Assembly: GCA_947396885.1 (NCBI GenBank) | Contig: OX377205.1 | Location: forward strand, 75,674,969-75,738,968 | Source of the DNA: Heligmosomoides polygyrus polygyrus | Taxonomy: Eukaryota > Nematoda > Chromadorea > Rhabditida > Heligmosomidae | Length of the DNA stretch: 64,000 nucleotides | Direction: 5' to 3' | Part shown: positions 45,275-57,299 of the stretch, in pieces | How the letters are laid out: the number at the start of each line of letters is the position of its first letter | Numbering within the stretch: the stretch's first letter is position 1 | Position numbers and translations under genes: made by a program | The notes under the pieces: generated by a model | Seen by the model: only the letters and a program-made list of their open reading frames with translations | Databases searched by the model: none | What the model was told of the DNA's origin: nothing

Positions 45275-45531
45275 GGTCTGGCAGTATTTTCACCGTTAAA
45301 GGGCGGTAAGCGGTTGATGCCTCTGGCACAGGAATAACCGAAAAGCAAAAACGGAAAAAGCGGCGAGGTAGAGAAGGTTCACAGATAAGCAGCAGTTGTG
45401 GTGAGAGCCAGCTCCAGCCCATGATGATGCTCAACTTCGTTGGACCATATGTCCGACTTCTTGCAGATCTGCTAATTTCATTTCATGCTTTGAGGGCCAA
45501 ACCCGTTTGGACACCCCTTCATCCGATGTGC

Positions 45532-45701
45532 TGGGGCCGGATTCATCAACGACCTACAGCAATTTAACAGAGAAAATACAGCCGAAATCCCTGATAAGCG
45601 CGGGTCATCAAGCGATATGGTGAGCGATAAGCCGCGTTATGATTTTTCCGCTGTGAATTCTCTGTTAAAGTTATGTAAGTTGTTGACGAATCCGGCCCCT
45701 G
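45532..45701. mobile_element. GGATTCATCAACGACTTA-family MITE
   Basis: Ends GGGGCCGGATTCATCAACGA and its inverse; shares the centre CAAGCGATATGGTGAGCGAT with copies at 4323 and 13199. The two arms differ, suggesting arm exchange between family members. Confidence 0.8.
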
Positions 45702-46078
45702 GCTGCCACGCCAATGGAAGGATCGAATTCACAAGACTGCGTTGGCCCCACGTCGTGACCACGTCTTGACGTGAAAGCTTCAGTGACGTATCGGTGTAAT
45801 CCACGTCCCACCGACAAAACGTCACTAGCTACTTAATAGTTTACTTGTAAAGACATGTATAGGACCTGAATAAGACACGTGCAGCATCACAGACAGCATG
45901 GAGCTTGCGAGTGGTGGACGTGGGTCACGTATGCCGGAAAGACATCGGAGTCGGGATCCACGACTGGTAAGGTAACGGATTAACGGTAATGGATGAGTAT
46001 ACCATCAGAGGATAGTGGGCAGACGATGCTATAATTCTACCCCACCATTCGCCCACCTCCGCGCTCCCAGGCAATGCT

Positions 46079-46613
46079 TCACCTTCTACCCACATAACCC
46101 TGGGTAAAGTCATTCATGAACCCGACCTCAGACGAAGGAGTGTCGGAACGGATCTGGCCTGCGTTGAGTCTGAAAGAAATAACGGCTAAAGAAGCCTCCG
46201 GCCGGCTAATCACAGGGGTGGGCGAGCCCGCCGGGCTGGGAGCAGGGGCGGGAAGGTTCGAACGGCGGTGGGTCGATTTGGCGCCCGAATACGAATCCCG
46301 CGCCCGCCTCGAGACGAGCCACCCCGAACCGATCGGGAGGTCGCGCCCACTTTCGAATTCTCCTCTGGGCCTTATCTCTGAAGGCTGGCGGTCAGTGATG
46401 AAAAAAGGGGTGTGGAAGGCTTCGTTGACGAACCAGCACCGAAGCGGGCCGAGGAGGGCTCCGGTCCCCACGGTCTGGGTGCAGTGCTTCTTGTGTAGCT
46501 TGCCAGCCTCGAGATATGAAATAATACTGAAGTGCAGAGCTGAAAATGGAGGTCTGGCAAGAGGGCTTCTGCCTATGAAAGGAGACTTGCAACTTCCATT
46601 CCACGATTCCTAG
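46079..46613. other. GC-rich patch with long overlapping frames on both strands
   Basis: Around 46115-46490 the base composition is clearly more GC-rich than the flanks. Open frames of 165 codons (plus) and 130 codons (minus) overlap. Neither shows a known domain, signal peptide or splice context. It may be repeat-derived or a transferred fragment; I cannot tell. Confidence 0.4.
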
Positions 46614-46728
46614 TGCCTTATTTTTCGAATTAACAAATTGGAATCACCTATTAACAGCAAGGAAGAATTTTAACATGCGATGAGTCCCATCACTGTAAAT
46701 GATAGGCCGCTGAACGTGGTTGTGGTAT

Positions 46729-47560
46729 ACATGTCATTTCAAAATCAGATTCGACACTTCCATGCAAGCTTGACGCTTTTAACGTTAAGCTGCACATTTT
46801 TCAAATCAAAATGAGCTGCTTATACATTAATGAAGACTCTGTGAAACGGTTAGAATGATTTCTGGCTGAGGAACTATTTAGTATAGCTTTCTTAATTTTT
46901 TTAAAATTCACCTCTCCCAATAAGAAAATAAATAGCTTGAAATTAAAAAAAACTTTTACTTTTTGGGAAAAATAATGGATTAAAATTTGTTATGGAGTGC
47001 AAAAAAGAAGCTATTTATTTGGGCACACCAGATGGAGAGATAATGCTATGCATCGACCAAGTCGTCGCTGTTTTTATCTGATCGATAGCGCAAATGCGAC
47101 TTACTTGAAACACCGGTGTTAGGATGTGTGTTTCTTTATAACTGCTCTTTTTACCATTTACATCTTTATTACTCCACGCGACGAGTTTTTACTATCAATC
47201 AAATAAAAATCGACGATATAGTCGAATGCACGGCGCGATCTCTTGTTTAAATGCACTAAATCATTGCGGCTCTCTTGCGCTTCAAAACAGAATTTACTTC
47301 ATAATTTTTCTTAAAAATGAAATTTTTATAAAGCTCCCAATTGGAAATTAAATTAAAATAGAGTTCATTTTTCTAATTTTAACTAAATTAAAATTTAGAA
47401 AATCTGTTAAGTTATTAGAGCAAGAAATTTTTTAAAAAATTGAAGAAATGTCACTAAATTTCTCCCGAACAAAAAATTATTCTGCTTGTCTCGGAGAGTC
47501 TATCCCATGTGCATACGCTGGTTTTAATTGTGGAAGGTGTTCAGTTTGACTTCAAAGGTG
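46729..47560. mobile_element. TIR DNA element of the GAATTGGACAC family, diverged copy
   Basis: The left end TCATTTCAAAATCAGATTCG and right end GTTCAGTTTGACTTCAAAGG are weak inverses, and the interior aligns with the copy at 26968-27807. Non-coding. Confidence 0.5.
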
Positions 47561-47587
47561 GCCTTTTGCTTAGAAAGAAACCGACAA

Positions 47588-48412
47588 GCTTCCTTAAGGT
47601 CTCCGCACACTTTTGCGGCAGCGTGGCTGCCCTATCTTTAAGCAATGGGCAGAGAAGCAGAGTTAGCCGCTGATGTGCCTCCTGGGCAGCAGAGCGGCGC
47701 CGCCAAAGCGGCAGCAACTGCCCCACACGCGGCAGCGGCAATAGTGATCCAAGGCATTATAGCCTCTGCAGCCGCTTTGCCGCCGACAGAGTTCTGTCTG
47801 GGCTCTAGTTGATCGTGGCGGGATCTAGAACGGAACCTGATAATGGTAATGAAACCGCGTTGGTGATGACGCCTAGAACTGGGGCCGAATTCATCAACGA
47901 GTTACAGCAATTTAACAGAGAAAATACAGCCGAAATACCTGATAGCGCGGCTTATCAGGCGACATGGTGAGCGATATAAGCCGCGCTATCAGGAATTTCG
48001 GCTGTATTTCTCTGCTAAATTGCTGTAAGTCGTTGATGAATCCGGTCCCTGAAGATGAGCGCCTCCTCCGAAGCAGTTTGGCTGCCTCCCACGTGACGCG
48101 TTGCCGCAAAAGTGTGCGGAGACATACCGACCTCATTGCCAAAACGGTTCCATTGTCATTATCAATATCAGTTTCCGTTCTAGATCCCGCCACGATCAGC
48201 TAGAGCGCAGACAGAACTCTATCGGCGGCAAAGCGGCTTCGGAGGCAATAATGCCTTGAATTATTATTGCCGCTGCCGCTTCGGCGGCGCCGCGCCTGCC
48301 GCCCAGGCAGCACATCAGCGGCAAACACTGCTTCTGTGCCCTATGCTTAAAGATAGGGCTGCCGCGCTGCTCCAAAAGTGCGCGAATGCCTGTAAGGAGA
48401 CTAACCATTTTG
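47588..48412. repeat. Fold-back repeat with a MITE in its loop
   Basis: The arms at about 47590-47840 and 48060-48412 are inverted copies with GC-rich cores (for example GGCGGGATCTAGAACGGAA at 47817 against TTCCGTTCTAGATCCCGCC at 48173). Each arm is rich in GCCGCTGCCGC-like sequence. The spacer is the MITE at 47880. Confidence 0.8.
47880..48050. mobile_element. GGATTCATCAACGACTTA-family MITE
   Basis: Palindromic element of about 170 bp. Ends GGGGCCGAATTCATCAACGA and its inverse, centre GGTGAGCGATATAAGCCGCG. Confidence 0.85.
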
Positions 48413-49499
48413 ATTCGGAAATTAGCTAATCTGACGTCAAGGTGGTATGTACAGGGTGTCTCAAAAAATGTACACACTGCTTGAAGGGCGATAACTTTGC
48501 AATTAAAGAAGAATTACTGAAGAAGTTAATGGCCTCAAATGAAGGCTTAAGAGGACAGAATTTTTTTGACATATGAGCGGCATGGGTTGCGCCATGCACT
48601 CGTCTGAATTCTTGCGTTTTCCACTCGATTGATTATTTTTCGTTTGAATTCTTGTTATAATTTCTCCACCAAGTGGTCTATCGATTGATTTGTGCCTCTT
48701 TTAAGGTTTAAAACTTAAAAACACTACGGTTTGCGAAAAATGCAGGGTATCCTAAAAAACGCAGGTACCCTTTGAAAGGTTCCATCTTTGCTGCTAGTGA
48801 AAGTTTTGAAGAGGCTTGAGACTCATATGAAAGGGGGGACCGAACTTACGAATGCCATCTCTAATTGCGGCGACCCGCTGCGGCCAGTGTGACACTGCCG
48901 CGGCCGCGACGACATCCGTTGGTATTGGGCACAGGTGAAGAAGACCCAGAATGGATTAGGTTTCTACAATACATTTTAAGAGCTTGCGAATCCTTGAGAT
49001 CTTCAAGTCAACTTTGATTAGGACTGCTTTCCTTTTACTCTCTTCATACTTCTTCTTTAGCATTATTTTTAAAGATTTTCCTACGCTTTTTGCAACAAAT
49101 TGGCAACCAGTTTCGCCTTTATTTCCGACCCTAGGGTTCTGCTATTAATCTGGATCATTTTTCCATGAAATATTTCCAAGTCCTACATAGTGGTCCGTGG
49201 TATTCGTTCGATACCTTCTTTAGCGTCCGGTCCTGCTTCCTTGCCAGCTGTGACCAATTAGCTTAGCCTACCCGACCGCTTTCCATCCTAGAAGGTAGCC
49301 AGTGGCCTTTTTGACGAAAGGGAACCTGAGTTGGCTAAATACAGTACCGCGCATGTCTTTTGGTCAATTCCTGAAAAAGCCGCTTTGGAGCGTTCCAAAG
49401 CGGCTTTTTTAAATACCTTTCTTTAAAATCAAGCACTTGTAAAAAGAAACATATATTTGAGCTCAGCAGGCCAAGCTCTATCTTCTGATATATAAATCA

Positions 49500-50240
49500 A
49501 TAGAGATGAACAATGCATATAGGCCCGACATAATCAATCGAGTGGGCGCGAGAGCCTGTAGAGTGACAGTTTGCGGAATTTTATTGAAATTCCCAGCCGC
49601 CCTACTCAGAAATTGCCTTAAGACTGTCTAGCTTGCCTTTGGAGTGCGCCGTGAACAATGCATATAGAGGTACTTATGAAGCAGAGGGCCCGTGGTGCCG
49701 GGGGGCAGCCGGAAAACATGCTAACGCGGCAACGGCAACGGAAACGCGGCAACCCACGGCAACCGAGGACGGGTGCTTCATAAGTACCGGCCCCGTGGTG
49801 CCGTGGGTTTGCCGCGTCAACATGTTTACCGGCAACCCCACGGCACCACGGGCCCTTTGCTTCACAAGTACCCATATAGAATCGAACCTATCAATCGAGT
49901 GGGCGCGACCACTCGCAGGGTGAGGTCGGATGGGCGCGAGAACCTTAGAGTGACCGTTTGGGGAATTTCATTGAAATTCTCGGCCGCCCTACTCAGAAAT
50001 TGTCTTAAGCCTGTCCAGCTTGCCTTTGGAGTGCGCCGTAAACAATGCATATAGAATCGAACCTATCAATCGAGTGGGCGCGAGAACCTGTAGAGTGACC
50101 GTTTGAGAAGTTTTATCGAAATTCCCGGCCGTTCTACTTAGGAAATGCTCTTAGCCTGTCTAGCTTGCCTTTCGAGTGCGCCGTAAACAATGCATACAGA
50201 ATCGAACTTATCAACCGAGTAGGCGCAACCAATCGTAAAT
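49500..50240. repeat. 147-bp tandem repeats, left arm of palindrome
   Basis: About four units marked by ATCAATCGAGTGGGCGCGAG and AACAATGCATAYAGAATCG, period 146-152 bp. One unit is split by a MITE at 49669. Confidence 0.85.
49669..49872. mobile_element. MITE with 8-bp target duplication (hAT-like)
   Basis: The TIRs GGTACTTATGAAGCAGAGGG and its inverse are flanked by CATATAGA on both sides (49661-49668, 49873-49880). The element is itself largely palindromic (GGGCCCGTGGTGCCG). An 8-bp duplication is typical of hAT elements. It is absent from the opposite palindrome arm. Confidence 0.8.
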
Positions 50241-53064
50241 TGCACGCGCGAGTATGTTCGGAGCGTTTGTAGGCAGTGCAAAGCTTTAATACTCCGTGAA
50301 ACTGAAGCGTTATAGCTTATAAACAAGCGAAATTATAGCGGCGCGAAAATGCAGATTAGCCGTGTGTGACACGATTTTCTCCGATTTCAGTCGACCCCTG
50401 CAGGAAGACCGGCGTGCTAACGGCATGGAAACGCGTATGCTAGCAGAACATTGAGGGCACTTTACGATGACGCGCTCATAACTCCTCAGCTTTCTGAACT
50501 GCCTTGGCTTCATCTGCTAGTTTAGAGCGGCGTAAGATAGAGGTTGGAGTTTCTTGCGCTCTTACTCACCCAGATTTAAGCCTTCAACTCTCGCAATGGT
50601 ACCGTTTTCTTCAGCTCGAAGACATCTATCAAACGGTGTGACTCTCGACCAATTACAGAAAATGGATTTTTCGATGATTTCCCATCGAAGACGTGGACGC
50701 CCAGGCCGAGCCAGCGCGGACGATGACGTCATAGAAAATCGATATCTTACAATTGGGCCATGCTAGATACCATTCGGGCCAGCTTTTCATGCTGAATTGA
50801 ATGGTGTTATTGGGATTAGGGAAAACTGTAATCTGGGCGAGTAAGAGCGAGGAGAACATGGACCGTTGTCGTACTGCACTGCACGCGCGGCCGTGTTCTG
50901 AGCCTGATAACTCTGTCATGTGTAAATCTTTCCGGTTGCAGCTTGTGGGTTTTGTAGGTAGTAAAACGTTCTAATAGTGCGCCGAAACAGAGCCAGGTAG
51001 CTTATGATTGGACTAAGATACGGCGCTGCGAAAATGCAGGTTAGCCTTGTGTGACACGATTTCTTCCAATTTCAGTCGACCCCCGCGAGAAGACGCGGAG
51101 AGATACCGGCCTACAAATGCATGGGCAAGCAGAACGCTTAAGGTACTTTACGATAGCATGTTCACAACTCCTCAGCTGCCTGAACTGCCTTGGCCTCATC
51201 TGCCAGTATAGAGCGGCGTAAGATAGCGGTTAGAGTTTCTTGCGCTCTTACTCACCCACATTTGAGTTTTCGACACTCGCAATAACACCGTTAGCTTCAG
51301 CACATAAAGCTCTATGGAATGGTGCCACTCTCGACCAATTACAGAAAAATGGATTTTTCGACGATTTCCCATCGAGGACGTGGGCCGAGCCTGCGCGGAC
51401 GATGACGTCATAGAGAGTCGATTTTTTCGAAAATGGCCAAGTTTTCTCGTTTAAAATCATCTAGTGGTTATTTTGTGCGCTGATTACGAATCCAACGTCC
51501 ATTTTTGAAAATTTCGCCGATTTCGGTAGGTTACCTGCCGTTTGAGGGTGGTCGTGTCAGGATCACCGATCACCCTCAGTCATCAGTATGGGTGTCTTCT
51601 CCCATAATCAGCCAAATGGACTTCTTCATCGTGTTAGACACCCCGAATAACCCTTGCCCTTAGATGAAGTTTGAGCAAAATCGGTGACCCTGACACGACC
51701 ACCCTCAGTTATCCAGAAGAAAATCCAAATTTACCGAAATCGGCCAAATTTTCAAAAACGGACGTCGGATTCGTAATCAGCGCACAACATAACCCCCAGA
51801 TGATTTTGGTCGAGAAAATTTCGCCAATTTCGAAAATATCGATTTTCTATGACGTCATCGTCCGCGCAAGCACGGTCCACGTCCTCGATGGGAAATTGTC
51901 AAAAAATAGCTTTTTCCAGAATTGGTCGAGAGTAACACCATTCGATAGAGCTTTTCGTGGTGGAGCTAACGGTGTTATTGCATGTGCCGAGAACTCAAAT
52001 ATGGGCGAGTAAGGGCGCAGGAAACTTCAACGCTAAGTTCACCGCCCTAAAATGGCAGCTGGGGCTAAGGCGGTTTAGGCAGCTGAGGGCTCATGAGCAT
52101 GTCATCGTAAAGTACCTTAAGCGTTCTGCTCGCCTATGCATTTGTAGGCCGGTATCTCTCCGCGTCTTCCCGCGGGGGTCGACTGAAATTGGAAGAAATC
52201 GTGTCACACAAGGCTAACCTGCATTTTCGCAGCGCCGTATCTTAGTCCAATCATAAGCTACCTGGCTCTGTTTCGGCGCAGTATTAGAACGTTTTACTAC
52301 CTACAAAACCCACAAGCTGCGACCGGAAAGGTTCACACATGACAGAGTTATCGCGCTCAGAACACGGCCCCGCGTGCAATGCAATACAACAGCGGTCCAT
52401 GTTCTCCTCGCTCTTACTCGTCCAGATTACAGTTTTCCCTACTCCCAATAACACCATTCAATTCAGCATGAAAAGCTGGCCCGAATGGTATCCAGTATTG
52501 CCCAATTGTAAGACATCGATTTTCTATGACGTCATCGTCCGCGCAGGCTCGGCCTGGGCACCCGCGTCCTCGATGGGAAATCATCGAAAAATCCATTTTC
52601 TGTATTTGGTCGAAAGTGACACCGTTTGATAGAGCTCTTCGAGCTGAAGAAAACGGTGCCATTGCGAGAGTTGAAAGCTTAAATCTGGGTGAGTAAGAGC
52701 GCAAGAAACTCTAACCTCTATCTTACGCCGCTCTAAACTGGCAGATGAGGCCAAGGCAGTTCAGGCAGCTGAGGAGTTGTGAGCACGTCATCGTAAAGTG
52801 CCTTCAATGTTTTGCTAGTGTACGCGTTTGCATGCCGTTAGCACGCCGCGTCTTCCTGCAGGGGTCGACTGAATTCGGAAAAAATCGTGTCACACACGGC
52901 AAACCTGCATGTTCGCGCCGCTATAATTTCGCATGTTTAGAAGCTATAACGCTGCACTTTCGCGGACTACTAAAGCTTGATACTGCCTACAAAATCCACG
53001 AGCCGCAGCCGGAGCGATTCGATCTCTACAGAGTTATTGCGCTCCGAACACACTCGCGCGTGCA

Positions 53065-53740
53065 ATTTGCGAGTTGTCGCGCCTACTCGATTGATAGGTT
53101 CGATTCTGTATGCATTGTTTACGGCGCACTCCAAAGGCAATCTGGACAGTCCTAAGGCAATTTTCCAAATAGGGCGGCTGGAATTTCCAATAAAACTCCC
53201 GAAACGGTCACTTTAAAGACTCTTGCGCCCACTCGATTGATAGGTTCGATTCTATATGCATTGTTTACGGCGCAGTCCAAAGGCAAACTAGACAGGCTTA
53301 AAGCATTTCCTAAGTAGAACGACTGGGAATTTCGCTAAAACCCCCTAAACGGTCACTCTACAGCTTCTCGCGCCCACTCGTCCTCACTCCGCGAGTAGTC
53401 GCGCCGACTCGATTGATAGGATCGATTCTGTATGCATTGTTTACGGCGCACTCCAAAGGCAAGCTGGACAGGCTTAAAGCATTTGCTAAGTAGGACGGCT
53501 GGAATTTCCAATAAAACTCCCGAAACGGTCACTTTAAAGGCTCTTGCGCCCACTCGATTGATAGGTTCGATTCCATATGCATTGTTTACGGCGCACTCCA
53601 AAGGCAAGCTGGACAGGCTTAAGACAATTTCTGAGTAGGGCGGCCGAGAATTTCAATGAAATTCCCCAAACGGTCACTCTAAGGTTCTCGCGCCCACTCG
53701 ATTGATTATGTCCGGCCTATATGCATTGTTCAACTCCATT
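53065..53740. repeat. 147-bp tandem repeats, right arm of palindrome
   Basis: About five inverted units of the left-arm repeat (TATGCATTGTTTACGGCGCA spaced about 147 bp apart). Confidence 0.85.
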
Positions 53741-54139
53741 GATTTATACGTCAAAAGATAGAGCTCGGCCTGCTGAGTTCAAATATATGTTTCTTTTCAC
53801 AAGCGCTTAATGTTGAAGAAAGATATTTAAAAAAGCCGCTTTGGAACGCTCCAAAGCGGCTTTTTTCGGAAATTGACCAAAAGACATGCGCGGTACTGTA
53901 GCTGGGCAAAACCACTGAGGGAGTCAAGCCAAGTCCCAAGAAGTGGTCATCGCGTTAGCAGCACGGGCTTCCGCACCTGCGACGGTGATCAGTGACGGCG
54001 CAGCAGCAGCTAATTACAACGCGGCGGTGGCTGCCGCAGCCGCGATGACCAATTCGTAAGTTCGATCGCTCCCCATATGAAAGCGCAGGGTAACGAGATT
54101 TCTTAGTCGTGCAAACAGTCAAGATTGCGCCATGCACAG

Positions 54140-54484
54140 CCTGAAGCCTTGCATTTGAGACTAGATTGATTGTGCATGGGCCTTAGAAGCTTGTGCTGTC
54201 GTTGCCGTGATTGGGCGGTGCATGACCGGTGGGTGCTCCGAGTGGTAGAGATTGGCTGGTGAGTTCCCGCATCACAGTGTAGGCCACCTTAAGGACCACT
54301 CATTTTTCTTCAGACATAAATTCCACTTCCACCTCGATGACACCAGATTTGATTCCGGTTTCATTTATGAAGAGGGTTGCTCATGTTGTCGCTTCTCCTC
54401 TGACGTATATATTTAATCAGTCACTGATGTACTCCGAAGTCCCAAGAAGACGGAAACGTCTATATACCACAATCTATCCATCTG

Positions 54485-54516
<32 letters not shown>

Positions 54517-55568
54517 CCACTATATCTACCACTATATAATTGAGTTAGCGATCGATAACGTTTGAGTGATTTAAGCTAAGTGAGATACGCCGCCTCATCC
54601 ACAGGAGGGCGGTCGAGTGATCTAATCTAAGTGAGATACGCCTCATCATCTACAGCGCGGACAAAGTTTGCATTTCAACGTGGGATATTGCTGCAGCAGT
54701 GGAACCGCAGCCCTTTACTGCCGTACCATTAGCATGAGATGACCACTAAAGGGGGACTAAGAGTAGAAGGAGGACTTCGGGGGTGGAGAACCGACAGCGA
54801 TCAGGAGGGAGCGACCTGGAGGAGGCATCGGGATGGGGAGAGGGTCGATAGGGGGAACACTGAAGCAAGCCAGGAAGTGGCACCAGGAAGGGTGTAGGCA
54901 ATAAGGAGGACCAGTAGGGAGTTACCAGTCAGGGGAGGACAATAAGGAGAATTAGTAAGGGGATCCATTACCAGTAAGAGAGACCGGATTTAGAAGATGT
55001 GAGACCGGCGTCGCGCAATGTGCGTTCGCTCGCCGTCATCGTGTCGTGAGCGTGTGAGGGCTACTTAATTTGGGTAGAGTAGTAAGGAGGATCCCGAGCG
55101 GGGAGGGATCTACCTGGAAGAAGGGACCTGGAGGCGGGACCAGGATGGGAAACTAACAAAAAGCGAGCCTTAAGGGAATTCATACGGAGAACGAGGAATC
55201 TGCCGTATGCATAGCCTCTTCGTGCTCGACACAGCGGCGACTGCGAGTGCTTCCGAGCTTCTGGATTCGGAAGACGGGTCCTCTACGTCGCACAACGAGC
55301 GTCCTGATTCTGAATACGTGTCACCGACGTCTACCGTGAGCATGGGAGGACCACTAAGGGAGTGGTGGAGAAGGACAGTAGAGGGGACCTCTAGGGTGGA
55401 CCAGTAAAGAGACCAGGAAAGAAAGGAACAACCTGAAGAAGGGCCAGGACAGGGAAACCGGCAAGAAGAAACCAGTAGGAAGTCAATAGTGGTTACAAAG
55501 TGGGCCAGGAGTGGGACCAGGAAGGTAGGGGACTAGGGAGATAAGACGGGTAAAGGCGGGCCAGCAAT
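54140..55568. other. No gene recognised
   Basis: 54720-55560 is purine-rich (AGGAGGACC, GGGAGGGATC) with no repeat unit I can define; the TCTA microsatellite is at 54480. Confidence 0.35.
54480..54540. repeat. TCTA tetranucleotide microsatellite
   Basis: Repeated CTAT units with a few interruptions (ACCACTATATCTACC). Confidence 0.9.
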
Positions 55569-55570
55569 TA

Positions 55571-56597
55571 TTAGGTTGTCCCATAAGTCCCCGCCGTTTT
55601 TTTCAACGATTCACTGCAGATTTCGCCGGCGGTCTCTTGCATAGCGCTGCATAGCTTTCGAAAGAGAATGATTTGCTCTATCAGATCATGTATTGCTTTT
55701 TTCACCACGGATTTTGTCAATTTTTAGATCGTTGAAGTGAAAAGTGAAAAAGTGAAAAAGTAGCCATTTGCGCACTTGTTCTCTCCGTTTAGGTTTATAA
55801 TTTTTTGCGCAGTTTTTTATGGCACTTTGAAGACAATGTTCTGTGCTACAAGAATGTGTGTTAGTGCTATTTGCTCATTTGTCATTTATTGATTTTTAGG
55901 TCATCAAATTGGGACGTCCGAAGGAGGGTGGTTATTTTTGCCGACAGCTCCTGCTCTGTGGTTGGACGTTTTGGGTTGGTGTTATATGTCAAGAAAATGC
56001 CTTGCTCTATAAGAATATCATTTAATGATTTCTACCGAATATCAACAAAATGCCAAAAAGAGAAAAATCGTCTTCACCAACAACTCCATCTCCTTCTTCA
56101 GTTGTTGATATTCGACAGAAATCAGCGTGAGCCAATAAACGCGACACAAATTCTTACTGAGCAAGACATCCTCTTCCAAACGACATATAACACCAAGCAA
56201 AAAAGTCCAACCACAGAACCGGAGTTTTGGTAAAAATTCGGACGGAAAAGTCGGAATTCCCAATTTGATGGCCTAAAAATCAGTAACGGGCAAGTAAGAA
56301 AATAGGACCAACACATATTCTTGTAGCACAGAACATTGTCTTTCAAGTGCTATAAAAAACTGCGCAAAAAATTACAAACCTAAGCGGAGAGAACAAGTGC
56401 GCAAATGGCTACTTTTCCACTTTTCACTTCAACGGCCTAAAAATTGACAAAATCCATGATGAAAAAAGTAATGCAATACACGATCTGATAGAGCAAATCA
56501 TTCTCTTTCGAAAGCTATGCAGCGCTATGCAAGAGACCGCCGACGAAATCTGCAGTGAATCGTTGAAAAAACGGCGGGGACTTATGGGACAACCTAA
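55571..56597. mobile_element. Fold-back element with mariner-type ends, copy 2
   Basis: A second copy of the 11841-12896 family. Its TIRs start TTAGGTTGTCCCATAAGTCC, it has TA flanks at 55569-55570 and 56598-56599, and it has the same palindromic organisation (1027 bp). The halves are more alike at the termini than in the middle. No ORF. Confidence 0.85.
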
Positions 56598-56849
56598 TAG
56601 ATCCAGTAAGAAGAAACGAGTGAGGGGAAACCTGCTTTCGGAAGACATGTCAACGATATCTGGAAACGCTAGCTGTTGAGCATGAGAACGGTTGCGGAGG
56701 AGCAACCTGAGGGAAGGAACACTGCGCAGCACAAACCAATGACGTTAATGGCGGTCCGGAGAGAATGTCTATGATGAATGCACGGAAGTGGTGTTCGGCT
56801 TGATGACGATAAAGTAGAGCTCCTAGATGTTAGCAAATTTTATGTTTCA

Positions 56850-57299
56850 CAAAAACTACTTTCCATAGTTCAGTGGCGCTGCAAAGTCGCTCGGAGCACT
56901 TGTTCCTTTATCACTCCTTTACTGAAGAGAAGCCCTGCAGCTGATGTAGGCTACTACAGATCCGTGAGTATTGTTCCATCCTATGTAGGGTATTTGAATG
57001 GGCAGTGAAAATCATTTGTAGACTTATTTACACTCTAATCACTTGATACTGCCTTGCCAGCATGGGTTTATTCTAGGCAGGTTTATTCAAACTAATATGT
57101 TAGAGAGTATTAATGGCTGGTCCAACAGCTTAGATTCGAAGAGACCATTGGCTGTAGTATATTTAAATAAATAAATAAATAATTAAATAGATGTTTCGAT
57201 TTCTCGAAAGCTTTGGATCGCGTTAGTCATAAAAATTGCTTCACAAAATTTGCAGGTTTGGGTGTGTGTAGCTATTTACAAGTGGCTAGGAGATTACCT
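56850..57299 (+). pseudogene. LINE reverse transcriptase fragment, palm region
   Basis: Reads CSFITPLLKRSPAADVGYYR then SVSIVP, the RT entry motif, followed out of frame by a degraded SKALDRVSHKN (palm). Several stops. Probably the same family as 62620-63520. Confidence 0.6.

Larger units (their letters stand above)
48790..54130. repeat. Giant imperfect palindrome (about 5 kb)
   Basis: The clear arms are 49333-51573 and 51680-53903, with a unique centre of about 100 bp. Mirror landmarks: GCGCATGTCTTTTGGTCAAT (49350) against its inverse (53876); AAAGCCGCTTTGGAGCG hairpins at 49376-49412 and 53833-53868; GAGGGTGGTCGTGTCAGG (51548) against CCTGACACGACCACCCTC (51687). Weaker inverted similarity continues out to about 48830 and 54090 around ATTCGTAAGTTCG, with roughly 300 bp missing on the right. 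No protein-coding gene was recognised; frames inside are shadows of repeated segments. Confidence 0.9.

Noticed and set aside
50554..52704. Frames such as MRSYSPRFK... repeated in both arms
   Set aside because: They recur in mirrored and direct copies of palindrome repeat units and show no domain.
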